Below, piece by piece: positions 17,705 through 27,154 of a stretch of DNA of 64,000 bases. This DNA comes from Methylobacterium sp. J-030 (GTDB lineage Bacteria > Pseudomonadota > Alphaproteobacteria > Rhizobiales > Beijerinckiaceae). Both the position numbers and the translations under genes were made by a program. Location: contig NZ_JAKSYM010000208.1 of NCBI RefSeq assembly GCF_022829545.1, positions 1-64,000 on the forward strand, in the 5' to 3' direction. Each line of letters starts with the position of its first letter. Within the stretch, counting starts at the first letter, position 1. Under the pieces are notes generated by a model, which made no database searches, was not told the origin of the DNA, and saw only the letters and a program-made list of their open reading frames with translations.

Positions 17705-19612
17705 ATGTCCATCTCCAACCGCAAGCCCGGCGAGCGCCGCGAACCCGTGGCCGAGCCCCTGAAGCGCTCGGTGGCCGGGTGCCTGCGCGCCATCGCGCGG
17801 CGCTCCGAGGTCGAGGTCACCTACGCCACCGACCGGCCGGCACTGACCGGCGACAAGGCGCGGCTGCCCGAGCCCCCGCGAAAACTCTCGGCGCAGGACG
17901 TCGCGGTGCTGCGCGGCAATGCCGACGCCATGGCGCTGCGCCTCGGCTGCCACGACGTCGCCCTGCACCGCCGGTTCGCCCCCGAGAACGCCGCCGCCCG
18001 CGCGGTCTACGACGCGGTCGAGCAGGCCCGCGTGGAGGCGATCGGCTCGCGTCGAATGGCGGGGGTCGCCAGCAACATCTCGGCGATGCTGGAGGACCGC
18101 TACCATCGCGGCGGCAAGTACGAGACCATCACAGACCGGGCCGACGCCCCGATGGAGGACGCCGTCGCCCTGATGGTGCGCGAGCGCCTGACCGGCCACA
18201 AGCCGCCCGAGGCCGCGGCCAAGATCGTCGAGCTGTGGCGCGCCCATATCGAGGCGAAGGCCGGCCCGAACCTCGACGGCCTGCTCGGGTCGATCGAGGA
18301 CCAGCGCAAGTTCGCTCGCTCGGTGCGCGATCTCCTCACCTCCCTCGACATGTCGGACGAGACGCCGTTCGACGCCGAGGACGACGAGAACGACGACGAG
18401 AACGACGCCCAGGACGACGAGCAGAACCCGAGCGAGGGCGATTCGGAGGAGAAGAGCCAGGGCGAGCGCGCCGAGATCGAGACCTCCGAGGAGGCCTCCG
18501 ACGAGATCGAGGAGGGCGCCCAGGAATCCGCCGACGCGCCGTCCGGCGAATTGCCCGAGGAGGCCGAGGACGCGGACTCGGAAGAGGCTTCCGAGGCCTC
18601 GCGCCCGCCCCAGCGCCAGGGGAACGAGGCGCGCGGGCCCGAGTACCGGGTATTCAACCCCCGGTTCGACGAGGTCATCCACGCCGAGGAGCTGTGCGAC
18701 GCCGACGAGCTGTCGCGCCTGCGCTCCTATCTCGACAAGCAGCTCTCGCATCTCCAGGGCGTCGTCGGCCGGCTCGCCAACCGGCTGCAGCGGCGGCTCC
18801 TCGCGCAGCAGAACCGGGCCTGGGATTTCGACCTGGAGGAGGGCCAGCTCGATCCGGCGCGGCTCGTGCGCGTGGTGATCGACCCGTACCAGCCCCTCTC
18901 CTTCAAGCAGGAGAAGGACACCAATTTTCGCGATACGGTGGTCACGCTGCTCTTGGACAATTCGGGCTCGATGCGCGGCCGGCCGATCACCGTGGCGGCG
19001 ACCTGTGCCGACATCCTGGCGCGGACGCTGGAGCGCTGTGGCGTGAAGGTGGAGATCCTGGGCTTCACCACCCGGGCCTGGAAGGGCGGCCAGAGCCGCG
19101 AAGCGTGGCTCGCCGCCGGCAAGCCGCCGAATCCCGGACGCCTGAACGACCTGCGCCACATCGTCTACAAGTCCGCCGACGCCCCCTGGCGGCGCGCGCG
19201 AAAGAACCTCGGGCTGATGATGCGCGAGGGGCTGCTCAAGGAGAATATCGACGGCGAGGCCCTGGACTGGGCGCATAAGCGCCTGCTCGGCCGGTCGGAG
19301 CAGCGCAAGATCCTGATGGTGATCTCCGACGGCGCGCCGGTGGACGATTCGACCCTCTCGGTCAATGCCGGCAACTACCTGGAGCGGCACCTGCGCTGGA
19401 TGATCGAGGAGATCGAGACGCGCTCGCCGGTCGAGTTGCTGGCCATCGGCATCGGCCACGACGTGACGCGCTATTACCGCCGCGCCGTGACGATCATCGA
19501 CGCGGAGGAACTGGGCGGGGCGATGACCGAGAAGCTGGCCGAGCTGTTCGAGGAGGACGGTGCGGCGGCCCCGGTGGGTCGAGCGCTGCGGGTGGCAGGC
19601 GCGCGGCGCTGA
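17705..19612 (+). CDS. cobT: Cobaltochelatase subunit CobT
   Basis: A 635-residue chelatase subunit. The N-terminal region ([14 protein letters not shown] onward) is typical of CobT. The middle (about residues 218-300) is a very acidic Asp/Glu/Ser-rich spacer, and the C-terminus is a von Willebrand A domain whose MIDAS motif DNSGSM begins at D418. In the complex it bridges the AAA+ ring of CobS to the chelating subunit CobN. It sits 6 bp after the second DUF29 gene, so cobS, the two DUF29 genes and cobT form one operon. Confidence 0.96.
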   Translation: MSISNRKPGERREPVAEPLKRSVAGCLRAIARRSEVEVTYATDRPALTGDKARLPEPPRKLSAQDVAVLRGNADAMALRLGCHDVALHRRFAPENAAARAVYDAVEQARVEAIGSRRMAGVASNISAMLEDRYHRGGKYETITDRADAPMEDAVALMVRERLTGHKPPEAAAKIVELWRAHIEAKAGPNLDGLLGSIEDQRKFARSVRDLLTSLDMSDETPFDAEDDENDDENDAQDDEQNPSEGDSEEKSQGERAEIETSEEASDEIEEGAQESADAPSGELPEEAEDADSEEASEASRPPQRQGNEARGPEYRVFNPRFDEVIHAEELCDADELSRLRSYLDKQLSHLQGVVGRLANRLQRRLLAQQNRAWDFDLEEGQLDPARLVRVVIDPYQPLSFKQEKDTNFRDTVVTLLLDNSGSMRGRPITVAATCADILARTLERCGVKVEILGFTTRAWKGGQSREAWLAAGKPPNPGRLNDLRHIVYKSADAPWRRARKNLGLMMREGLLKENIDGEALDWAHKRLLGRSEQRKILMVISDGAPVDDSTLSVNAGNYLERHLRWMIEEIETRSPVELLAIGIGHDVTRYYRRAVTIIDAEELGGAMTEKLAELFEEDGAAAPVGRALRVAGARR

Positions 19613-19671
19613 TCGCGCCGCGGCCGCTTCGATGCGCGGCCCAGACCCTTCAAGTCGTCGTCGCGCCTGTC

Positions 19672-19725
19672 ATGGTTTCGAAAGGTCCGGGACCTTTTGC
19701 GGGTGCAGGGCAGAGCCCTGCTGTC
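19672..19725. repeat. Dispersed repeat family C, copy 1
   Basis: The sequence ggtttcgaaaggtccgggac, then cttttgcgggtgcagggcagagccctg. It shares the blocks tttcga-agg, ccttt-gcgggt and cagggcagagcc with the copy at 30684-30797. It is palindromic in parts and lies in the cobT-rpmB gap. Confidence 0.65.
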
Positions 19726-19807
19726 GGGCTCTGACGGATGGCCGGGCCCTCCGGGATCCGTGACCGGCGGTGAAGGCTGGCGGTCTGCGCGTCGAACGCG
19801 CGCAAGC

Positions 19808-19841
19808 GAAAACCGCCGGACCCCTCGCGGCCCCGGCGGTT
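19808..19841 (-). terminator. Intrinsic terminator of rpmB
   Basis: On the minus strand a 9-bp stem (aaccgccgg / ccggcggtt) with a 13-nt loop ends in a short T-run. It lies 28-61 bp past the rpmB stop codon. The T-run is weak, so efficiency is uncertain. Confidence 0.65.
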
Positions 19842-19868
19842 CGCATCATCCGGTGAAAGCCCGAAAAC

Positions 19869-20171
19869 TCAGGCCGCTTCGGCCGGGGCCTCGGCGAGCT
19901 TCTTGTGGATCTCGCGCTTCAGGAGGCGGGCGGTCTGCGAGAGGTCGCCCTCGCCGGCCTTGATCAGGAAGGCGTCGAGCCCGCCGCGGTGCTCCACCGA
20001 GCGCAGGGCGTGGGCGGTGACCCGCAGGCGCACGCGCTTGCCGAGCGCATCCGACTGGAGGGTGACGTTGCACAGGTTCGGCAGGAACCGGCACTTGGTC
20101 TTGCGGTTCGAGTGGCTCACGAGGTGGCCGACCTGAACGGCCTTGCCGGTGAGTTCGCAGCGGCGCGCCAT
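19869..20171 (-). CDS. rpmB: 50S ribosomal protein bL28
   Basis: A 100-residue large-subunit ribosomal protein. The N-terminus [21 protein letters not shown] followed by [12 protein letters not shown] is the L28 signature. The C-terminus extends to AEAPAEAA, as in alphaproteobacterial L28, which is longer than the E. coli protein (78 residues). It is transcribed alone from the promoter at 20296-20325. Confidence 0.97.
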   Translation of the reverse strand: MARRCELTGKAVQVGHLVSHSNRKTKCRFLPNLCNVTLQSDALGKRVRLRVTAHALRSVEHRGGLDAFLIKAGEGDLSQTARLLKREIHKKLAEAPAEAA

Positions 20172-20295
20172 GATGACTTTAGATCCCGTCTCGTTCCGCT
20201 CGATGAAGACCCGATCGCGACCGGCGCGATCGTCGTCGCAGCGGGCGGTGCCCGATGCGGTTCCAGGTCCGGCGGAGTCCTGTTGAAGGCGCGAG

Positions 20296-20325
20296 CCTAT
20301 AGGCGAGGCAGGGGCTCCGCGTCAA
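20296..20325 (-). promoter_or_regulatory. Sigma-70-type promoter of rpmB
   Basis: On the minus strand TTGACG (20325-20320), an 18-bp spacer and TATAGG (20301-20296). This predicts a leader of about 120 nt before the rpmB start. The rest of the 363-bp gap from 20172 to 20534 shows no gene. Confidence 0.6.
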
Positions 20326-20534
20326 GGTATCGAGCGAACGACCGTGGCCCGGGCGGTCCAACGGTCTGTTAACCACGATGCCGGGATATAGCCTTCTTCC
20401 ACCCGCAGGAAGGCGCCTCACCCGGTACCGGGCATCGCGAGGATGCCGCAGGCGGGTGTGTTCGAGAGGGCGGACCCAGGACCCTGTCGCAAGACGATGT
20501 CCTCGGCCGCTCGTCCTGGGATGCGATCCGGATC

Positions 20535-21485
20535 ATGAGCGCAACGCCTGCCCATCGGACGATCAAGTCGCTGACGAAGCATGCCGCGGGCCGGCTGGTC
20601 GCGGGCGCCCTCGTGGTCGCGGCGCTCGTCGCGCCGGCCGAGGTCGCCGCACGCGCCGGCCGGTCGAAGCGGGCGGCGGCGGCATCGGCCACCACCGTGA
20701 CGGTCGATTACGGCATCAACCTCGCCGGCCTGCCGATCGGCACCGCGCGCCTCGCCGGCTCCTTCGAGCGCGACCGCTACGTCATGGACGTATCGGCGGT
20801 GCTCACCGGCCTCGTGGGCGCGATCACCGGCGGCAAGGGCTCGGCCCGGGCCTCCGGCACCTTCGCGGCGGCGCCGCAGCCGGGTGCCTTCTCGATCGCG
20901 ACCCACACGGCGAGTTCCGGCATCGCGGTGCGCATGGCGCTGGCCCACGGGAACGTCGTGCAGGCCGAGATCACGCCGCCGCTCATCGACATGCAGGACC
21001 GCGTGCCGGTCACTTCCGCCAACAAGCGCGGCATCCTGGATCCGGTGAGCGCGCTGCTGATGCCGATCCAGGGGCGCGGCGAGCCGCTCGACCCGGAGAA
21101 TTGCAACCGCACGCTCCCGGTCTTCGACGGCGCGACGCGCTTCAACGTGGTGCTCAGCTACGCCGAGACGCGGCCCGTGCAGAAGCCCGGCTATGTGGGC
21201 CAGGTTCTGGTCTGCACCGCCCGTTACCAGGCGGTGGCCGGCCACCGGCCGGACCGGCCGGGGGTGAAGTTCATGGAGGACAACCGCGAGATGTCGGTCT
21301 GGCTCGCCCCCGTCGAGGGGACGCGGGTTCTGCTTCCCCTGCGCATCTCGGTGCTCACCACGATCGGCACCAACATCATCGAGACGACGCGCTGGAGCCA
21401 GGGCGGAACCGCGGGCACGACCGGCACGGCCGGAGCCGAACCGAACGCCGCCAGCGTCGCCCAGGCGAGCCTGCCCGGGGAGTAG
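20535..21485 (+). CDS. DUF3108 domain protein, exported
   Basis: A 316-residue protein. A long basic N-region plus a hydrophobic segment (LVAGALVVAALVAPAEVAA) looks like a signal peptide, cleaved after AAA or ARA. The mature part (VTVDYGINLAGLPIGTARL through GYVGQVLVCTARYQAVAGHRP to EDNREMSVWLAP) is the DUF3108 beta-sheet fold found in periplasmic proteins. The position beside rpmB is common in alphaproteobacteria. The function is unknown; the C-terminal 30 residues are Gly/Thr/Ala-rich and probably disordered. Confidence 0.85.
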   Translation: MSATPAHRTIKSLTKHAAGRLVAGALVVAALVAPAEVAARAGRSKRAAAASATTVTVDYGINLAGLPIGTARLAGSFERDRYVMDVSAVLTGLVGAITGGKGSARASGTFAAAPQPGAFSIATHTASSGIAVRMALAHGNVVQAEITPPLIDMQDRVPVTSANKRGILDPVSALLMPIQGRGEPLDPENCNRTLPVFDGATRFNVVLSYAETRPVQKPGYVGQVLVCTARYQAVAGHRPDRPGVKFMEDNREMSVWLAPVEGTRVLLPLRISVLTTIGTNIIETTRWSQGGTAGTTGTAGAEPNAASVAQASLPGE

Positions 21486-21556
21486 ACCCCTTTGACCGGG
21501 GCCGGTTTTCCCGGCACGCCTGCCCGGCGCGGCACCCGCGCCAGGGAGGCCAGACA

Positions 21557-21847
21557 ATGCCCAAGGGCTACATCATCGTCCGGATGACGGTCACCGATCC
21601 GGACACCTACAGGGACTACGCCGCCATGGCCTCCGAGGCCATGCGCCAGTACGGCTGCAAGCCGCTGGTCCGCGGCGGCCGCCACGAGGCGCTGGAGGGC
21701 GAGGCCCGGCCGCGCAACGTCGTGCTGGAGTTCGACTCCTACGAGGCGGCGCGGGCCTACTATTTCTCTCCCGAGTACCAGGCGGCTATCGCCAAGCGCC
21801 GGCCCGCGGGGATCGGCGAGGTGGTGCTGGTCGAGGGGGCGGATTGA
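21557..21847 (+). CDS. DUF1330 domain protein
   Basis: A 96-residue ferredoxin-like-fold protein of the DUF1330 family (related to dimeric alpha-beta barrels). MPKGYIIVRMTVTDPDTYRDY and the C-terminal EFDSYEAARAYYFSPEYQ are the family signatures. The ATG at 21557 follows GGGAGG with a 6-bp gap. The role is unknown. Confidence 0.9.
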   Translation: MPKGYIIVRMTVTDPDTYRDYAAMASEAMRQYGCKPLVRGGRHEALEGEARPRNVVLEFDSYEAARAYYFSPEYQAAIAKRRPAGIGEVVLVEGAD

Positions 21848-22015
21848 ACCGCGCTTTCCGTCGAAGCCTGCCCCAATTCATCCCCAAGGCGCATCACGCG
21901 TACCGAGGCGGTTCGGGTCAGCGCGCATGGACCAGCGTCGCCCTGTCGCAATCGCCCGGCCGGCAAAGGCGGCAGCCATGGACGAAATCTTCACCGACCC
22001 CGCCATAATGCTCGG

Positions 22016-22324
22016 ATGCGCCGGCCTGTCCTCAGAATCGCCCTGGCCCTCATCGTCCTCGCCGGCCCGGCCGCCGCGCAGCCGCTGACCGCCGGCACCG
22101 CGGAACCGGGCTGCGGCGGCGACGCCTTCTCCTCGGCCGAGATCGTCGAGCACCGCCGCGGCCCCCTCGTGGCGATGCCCGATACGCTCTGCGCCGACCT
22201 CGCGCCCCAGCCGGGGACGCCGACGACACAGATCGACGTCTATCCGCAGATCGTGCCGCAGGTTGGACCTAGCGGCGCCGGCATCCCATATGGGGGGAGA
22301 CAGACCCGGCCCTATCGTCCCTGA
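22016..22324 (+). CDS. Small exported protein of unknown function
   Basis: A 102-residue protein. The N-terminus MRRPVLRIALALIVLAGPAAA has a basic, hydrophobic and AxA pattern typical of Sec signal peptides, leaving a mature part of about 80 residues with two cysteines, rich in Pro and Gly. No family is recognised. It stops just before the helicase gene, on the same strand. Confidence 0.6.
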   Translation: MRRPVLRIALALIVLAGPAAAQPLTAGTAEPGCGGDAFSSAEIVEHRRGPLVAMPDTLCADLAPQPGTPTTQIDVYPQIVPQVGPSGAGIPYGGRQTRPYRP

Positions 22325-22408
22325 CGCGACCGGCCGATAGCACCTCTCCCTTCCCCGCCCGCGCCGCGACGGCGCTGCGACGGCCTTCATCCGAAGGAAC
22401 CGCGGACC

Positions 22409-25400
22409 ATCGACGCGCTGCTCCGCCCCCCGCAAAGCCGCTCGCTGCCCCGCGACGTCCGCGCCCGCGGCGTCACGGCGGTCCTCGGGCCGACCAACAC
22501 CGGCAAGACGCATCTCGCCATCGAGCGGATGCTCGCGCACCCGACCGGGATGATCGGGCTGCCCCTGAGGCTGCTCGCCCGGGAAGTCTACCTGCGCGTC
22601 GTCGCGAAGGTCGGCCCCGAGAAGGTCGCGCTCGTCACCGGCGAGGAGAAGATAAAACCCGATCGGCCGCGCTACTGGATCTGCACCATCGAGGCGATGC
22701 CCCGGGACCTCGACGTGGCGTTCGTGGCCATCGATGAGATCCAGCTCGCCGCCGACATGGACCGCGGCCACGTCTTCACCGATCGCCTGCTCTACGTGCG
22801 CGGCCGGGAGGAGACCCTGCTGATCGGCTCCTCGACCGTGCTGCCGCTGGTCCAGAGCCTGATCCCGAACGTCCACACAACGACCCGGCCGCGCCTGTCG
22901 CGGCTCAGCTTCGCGGGGGAGAAGCGGCTGTCGCGCCTGCCCCGACGCACCGCGATCGTCGCGTTCTCGGCCGAGGAGGTCTACGCGATCGCCGAGCTGA
23001 TCCGCCGCCAGCGCGGCGGCGCCGCGGTGGTGCTCGGCGCCCTCTCGCCCCGGACCCGCAACGCCCAGGTCGAGATGTACCAGGCGGGGGACGTCGACTA
23101 CCTCGTCGCCACCGACGCGGTCGGCATGGGTCTCAACCTCGACGTGGATCACGTCGCCTTCGCGGCCAACTGGAAGTACGACGGTACCCGCTTCCGCAAG
23201 CTCACCCCCGCCGAGATGGGCCAGATCGCCGGCAGGGCCGGGCGCCACCTCGCGGACGGGACCTTCGGTTCCACCGGCCGCTGCCCGCCCTTCGAGGCCG
23301 AGCTGGTCGAGCGGCTGGAGAGCCACGATTTCGATCCCCTGCGCATCCTGCAATGGCGCAACCCGGATCTGAGCTTCGGCACCCTGGAGGGCCTTCAGGC
23401 GAGCCTCGACGAGCACCCGCGCGAATCGGGGCTGACCCGCGCCCCCATGGGCGAGGACCAGCAGGCCCTCGAGATCCTCATGAAGGAGGACGACATCCGC
23501 GACATGGCGCGCAGCGCCGCCACGGTGCGTCGCCTGTGGGACGTCTGCGGCGTGCCGGATTACCGCAAGGTTCACCCGCAGGTGCACGCCGACCTCGTGG
23601 CCCAGCTCTACCGATTCCTCATGAAGGGCATGGCGGGCCGCATCCCCGACACGTGGTTCGCCGAGCAGGTGGCGATGATCGACCGGACCGACGGCGACAT
23701 CGACACGCTGTCCCGTCGAATCGCCCAGGGCCGCACCTGGACCTTCGTTGCCAACAGACCCGACTGGCTGCGCGACCCTGAACATTGGCAGGGCGAGACG
23801 CGTCGGGTAGAGGACAGGCTGTCCGACGCCCTGCACGAACGCCTCGCGAGCCGCTTCGTCGACCGGCGCACAAGCGTCCTGATGCGGCGCCTGAGAGAGA
23901 ACACGATGCTCGAAGCCCAGATTACCGCCGACGGTGACGTCACCGTCGAGGGTCAGCATGTCGGCCACCTTCACGGATTCCTGTTCGTTCCCGATGCCAG
24001 CGCCGAGGGGCACGAGGCCAAGACCCTGAGGAGCGCCGCCGAGAAGGCGCTCGCGGGTGAGATCGAGTCCCGGGCCGAGCGGTTTTCGGCAACAGCCGAT
24101 TCGACCCTCGTGCTCGCGCATGACGGCACGATCCGCTGGACCGGGGCCCCCGTCGCCAAGCTCACCCCCGGGGAGAAGCTGTTCGCCCCGCAGATCCGGC
24201 TGCTCGCCGACGACAGCCTGACCGGCGCGCACCGCGAGAAGGTCGAGGCGCGCCTCGATGCGTGGTTGAAGGCCCACATCGTGCGGCTGCTCGGTCCGCT
24301 GATGGAGATCGAGACCGCCGCCGACCTCACCGGTCTCGCCAAGGGGATCGGCTATCAGGTCGTCGAGGCGCTGGGCGTGCTGGAGCGCTCGAAGGTGGCG
24401 CACGAGATGCGCAGCCTCGACCAGGACGGCCGCGGGGCGCTGCGCCGCCACGGCGTGCGCTTCGGCGCCTACCACATCTTCCTGCCGGCCCTGCTGAAGC
24501 CGGCGCCGCGGACGCTCGCGGCCCAGCTCTGGGCCCTGCGCAACGGCGGCCTGGACCAGCGCGGTCTCGACGAGATCGCGCATCTCGCCGGCTCCGGCCG
24601 CACCTCGATCAAGGTCGACCGCGAGATCGCCAAGGGCCTCTACCGGGCCGCCGGCTTCCGGGTGAGCGGCGAGCGGGCGGTGCGCGTTGACATCCTGGAG
24701 CGGCTCGCCGACCTGATCCGGCCGTCGATCGCCTACCGGCCCGGCACCACGCCGGGCACGCCGCCCGACGGCACCGCCGACGGCGACGGGTTCGTGGCGA
24801 CCGTGGGCATGACCTCGCTGGTCGGCTGCTCGGGCGAGGATTTCGCCTCGATCCTGAAGTCGCTCGGCTACACCGCGGAGACCCGCCCCGGCCCGGCCAT
24901 CACGGTGCCGCTGGTGCCGGCCGCAGCAACGACGCCGGCCGCGACGGCCGCAGCCGAAGCCTCGTCCGACGCCGCGGTCGCCGCGCAGGCCGATGCCGCC
25001 CAGCCCACCGACGACGAGGCCCCCGCCCCCGGGGAGGCTGCCGCCGCCGAGCCTCACGAGGCCCCGGCCGCCTCCGGGGACGAAGCGGTCGGTGACGCGG
25101 CCGCCACCGAGACCAGGAGCCCCGCGGAAGCCGTCGCGGCCGGCGAGACCGCGGTGGACGCTCCGGCGGTCGAAGCGGCCCCGGCGGTCGAAGATGTTGC
25201 GGCCGAGGATCGCGGCACGGTCGAGACGTCAGCCGCGGCGGAGCCGGCAGCCGAGCCCGAGACCGCCATGGACGCGACGCCGGAACCCGCTTCCGTCGAG
25301 GCTGAGCCGGTCGCGGCGAGCGCTGCGACAGAGGCGGCCCCGGAGGTCGCCGAGACCGAAGGCGAGCCCACCGCGGAGATCCCGCAGATCGAAGTCTGGC

Positions 25401-25789
25401 ACCTCCAGCGCCATCAGCGCCCGGCCCATCAGCGCCCGCAGAACCGCCCGCGTGGCGCCGGCCGCGGCCGGGAGGCTGGACAGCAGGGCCAACACCCGGG
25501 TCCCGGGCGTCCGGAGGGCGCCCGTCCCGAGCAGCGCCGCGCCGAGGGCGAAGGCGGTCCCCGCGACGGGCGGGATCGCGGTCCCCGCCGCGACCGGTTC
25601 GCGGCCGGGCGGCCCGAGCGTCGGGATGACCAGCGCCGGAACGACCAGCACGGCGAGCAGCGCGCCTCCGGCCCGCGGCCCGACCAGCGTCCGCCCCGGC
25701 GCGAGCGGGCGCCGGACCCGGATTCGCCCTTCGCCAAGCTGGCGGCGCTCAAGGCGCAGCTCGAGGCGGGCGACGGCGGAAAGCGCTGA
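22409..25789 (+). CDS. SUV3-like superfamily 2 RNA helicase with a long low-complexity tail and no standard start codon
   Basis: A helicase of about 1126 residues. GPTNTGKT (residues 27-34 if translation begins at 22409) is Walker A, and DEIQ (109-112) is the SUV3-type motif II. TDAVGMGLNLDVDHVAF is motif V and QIAGRAGRH motif VI. SUV3 enzymes unwind RNA with the degradosome. The C-terminal roughly 295 residues are first Ala/Glu/Pro-rich, then Arg/Gly/Gln-rich, probably a disordered RNA-binding tail. The open frame runs back to 22325 with no ATG, GTG or TTG before Walker A; the first ATG (22529) would remove it. ATC at 22409 lies 10 bp after AAGGA and is the best-placed candidate start. An assembly error cannot be excluded. 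Confidence 0.85.
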   Translation: MDALLRPPQSRSLPRDVRARGVTAVLGPTNTGKTHLAIERMLAHPTGMIGLPLRLLAREVYLRVVAKVGPEKVALVTGEEKIKPDRPRYWICTIEAMPRDLDVAFVAIDEIQLAADMDRGHVFTDRLLYVRGREETLLIGSSTVLPLVQSLIPNVHTTTRPRLSRLSFAGEKRLSRLPRRTAIVAFSAEEVYAIAELIRRQRGGAAVVLGALSPRTRNAQVEMYQAGDVDYLVATDAVGMGLNLDVDHVAFAANWKYDGTRFRKLTPAEMGQIAGRAGRHLADGTFGSTGRCPPFEAELVERLESHDFDPLRILQWRNPDLSFGTLEGLQASLDEHPRESGLTRAPMGEDQQALEILMKEDDIRDMARSAATVRRLWDVCGVPDYRKVHPQVHADLVAQLYRFLMKGMAGRIPDTWFAEQVAMIDRTDGDIDTLSRRIAQGRTWTFVANRPDWLRDPEHWQGETRRVEDRLSDALHERLASRFVDRRTSVLMRRLRENTMLEAQITADGDVTVEGQHVGHLHGFLFVPDASAEGHEAKTLRSAAEKALAGEIESRAERFSATADSTLVLAHDGTIRWTGAPVAKLTPGEKLFAPQIRLLADDSLTGAHREKVEARLDAWLKAHIVRLLGPLMEIETAADLTGLAKGIGYQVVEALGVLERSKVAHEMRSLDQDGRGALRRHGVRFGAYHIFLPALLKPAPRTLAAQLWALRNGGLDQRGLDEIAHLAGSGRTSIKVDREIAKGLYRAAGFRVSGERAVRVDILERLADLIRPSIAYRPGTTPGTPPDGTADGDGFVATVGMTSLVGCSGEDFASILKSLGYTAETRPGPAITVPLVPAAATTPAATAAAEASSDAAVAAQADAAQPTDDEAPAPGEAAAAEPHEAPAASGDEAVGDAAATETRSPAEAVAAGETAVDAPAVEAAPAVEDVAAEDRGTVETSAAAEPAAEPETAMDATPEPASVEAEPVAASAATEAAPEVAETEGEPTAEIPQIEVWHLQRHQRPAHQRPQNRPRGAGRGREAGQQGQHPGPGRPEGARPEQRRAEGEGGPRDGRDRGPRRDRFAAGRPERRDDQRRNDQHGEQRASGPRPDQRPPRRERAPDPDSPFAKLAALKAQLEAGDGGKR

Positions 25790-25798
25790 CCCGCGCGC

Positions 25799-26092
25799 AT
25801 GCGGGAGGACCGGCAGCGTCTCGACAAATGGCTGTGGTTCGCGCGCTTCGCGCGGACCCGGTCGCTCGCGGCGCGGCTCGCCGCGGACGGTTTCGTGCGG
25901 GTGAACGGGCTCCGGGCCGAGAACCCCGCCAAGGGCATCGGCATCGGCGACGTGGTGACGGTGGCCGCGCCCCACGCCACGTTGGCGGTGCGGGTGATCG
26001 GCCTCGGCCTGCGGCGGGGACCGGCCCCGGAGGCGCGGCTGCTCTACGACGACCTATCGGGCCAGTCCGCCCCGCCGGACCGTCCCGAGTGA
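25799..26092 (+). CDS. RNA-binding S4 domain protein (Hsp15-like)
   Basis: A 97-residue protein almost entirely made of an S4 RNA-binding fold: RLDKWLWFARFARTRSLAARL followed by GFVRVNGLRAENPAKGIGIGD. Hsp15 recognises 50S subunits with a stalled peptidyl-tRNA after heat shock. It starts 9 bp after the helicase stop, so the two are likely co-transcribed. The C-terminal tail is shorter and less basic than in E. coli Hsp15. Confidence 0.9.
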   Translation: MREDRQRLDKWLWFARFARTRSLAARLAADGFVRVNGLRAENPAKGIGIGDVVTVAAPHATLAVRVIGLGLRRGPAPEARLLYDDLSGQSAPPDRPE

Positions 26093-26298
26093 TGAGGAAG
26101 GGCCACAACCGCTGACGCAGCCGCCGGCATGCGGCGCCCGCGCGCTTGTCAGCCCGGGAGCCAGCGTCTAAGGCCGTTGCCTCCGAAGTCCGGCCGCGAG
26201 CCGGGCTGCACCGGCATTCCCTCGCAGTGCCACCCGGGCGTGCGGGCCGTCCCGAGGCTCCGCCCGGGCCAAGTGATGTTTGAGGACGAAGACATCCG

Positions 26299-26637
26299 AT
26301 GACCTATGTCGTCACCGACAATTGCATCAAGTGCAAGTACACGGACTGTGTCGAAGTCTGTCCGGTCGACTGCTTCTACGAAGGCGAGAACATGCTCGTC
26401 ATCCACCCGGACGAATGCATCGACTGCGGCGTCTGCGAGCCGGAATGCCCGGCCGAGGCGATCAAACCCGACACCGAATCGAATCTCGATGCGTGGTTGA
26501 AGATCAACGCGGACTACGCCAAGACCTGGCCCAACATCACGCAGAAGAAGGAAGCGCCGGCCGACGCGAAGGAATGGGACGGCAAGTCCGGTAAGCTTGA
26601 GGCCTACTTCTCGCCGAACCCCGGCTCGGGCGACTGA
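26299..26637 (+). CDS. fdxA: 7Fe ferredoxin FdxA
   Basis: A 112-residue ferredoxin with one 3Fe-4S and one 4Fe-4S cluster. Cysteines lie at 9, 12, 17, 21 and 25 in the first half and at 40, 43, 46 and 50 ([11 protein letters not shown]) in the second. The C-terminal extension ([19 protein letters not shown]) is typical of FdxA of Azotobacter and alphaproteobacterial type. It probably carries electrons in the cytoplasm. It has its own 206-bp upstream gap, with no clear promoter motif. Confidence 0.95.
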   Translation: MTYVVTDNCIKCKYTDCVEVCPVDCFYEGENMLVIHPDECIDCGVCEPECPAEAIKPDTESNLDAWLKINADYAKTWPNITQKKEAPADAKEWDGKSGKLEAYFSPNPGSGD

Positions 26638-27154
26638 GCCAGCGCATCGATCCACAGGATCTGGTGCCGGCCCAGCCCGGTCGGGACAGGGCCGGACTGT
26701 GGATAGCGGCGGGTCCCCCCGCTTCGCCTCGCGCGGCGGGATCTGCAACAGGCGAAGGTCAGATCCGCGGCAGGCTCATTTCTCTCCGGCCGCATCGATG
26801 TAAAACACGATGGTGCCGTGCAGGGATATCGTGCACGCGCCCATGCGCATCGTCAGGGATGCTTTGCTCTGCGCGTCGGATTGTGGTAGACCGACTGCCT
26901 GCCGTCGCTCGCGCCTGACGTGCTTCCTCCGGCTGAAACACCTTCGATCATCGTGGGTTAGGAGTGGTACGCGATCGACCGCCGAAGGTGCTTCGGCGGA
27001 AGGTCCAGGCTTTTGCACGGTCGCGCCGGGGAATTCCTCGACCTCCGCCCGTGGCGACAGGTTCGGGAGCGGCGAGGCAAACCGGGTGTCCCGCCCGGAA
27101 CAACACGGTTTCGTGCGGCGTCGAACGCTGCGCGCCAGTGGAGGCCCTTCTCGC
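26638..27154. other. 517-bp gap upstream of carD, no gene seen
   Basis: No convincing coding frame, tRNA or repeat is seen here. One strong hairpin is present at 26979-26999 (ccgccgaag, loop gtg, cttcggcgg), with no T-run after it, so it is not a standard terminator. The gap is long for this genome and probably carries the carD promoter and a structured 5' leader. Confidence 0.4.
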
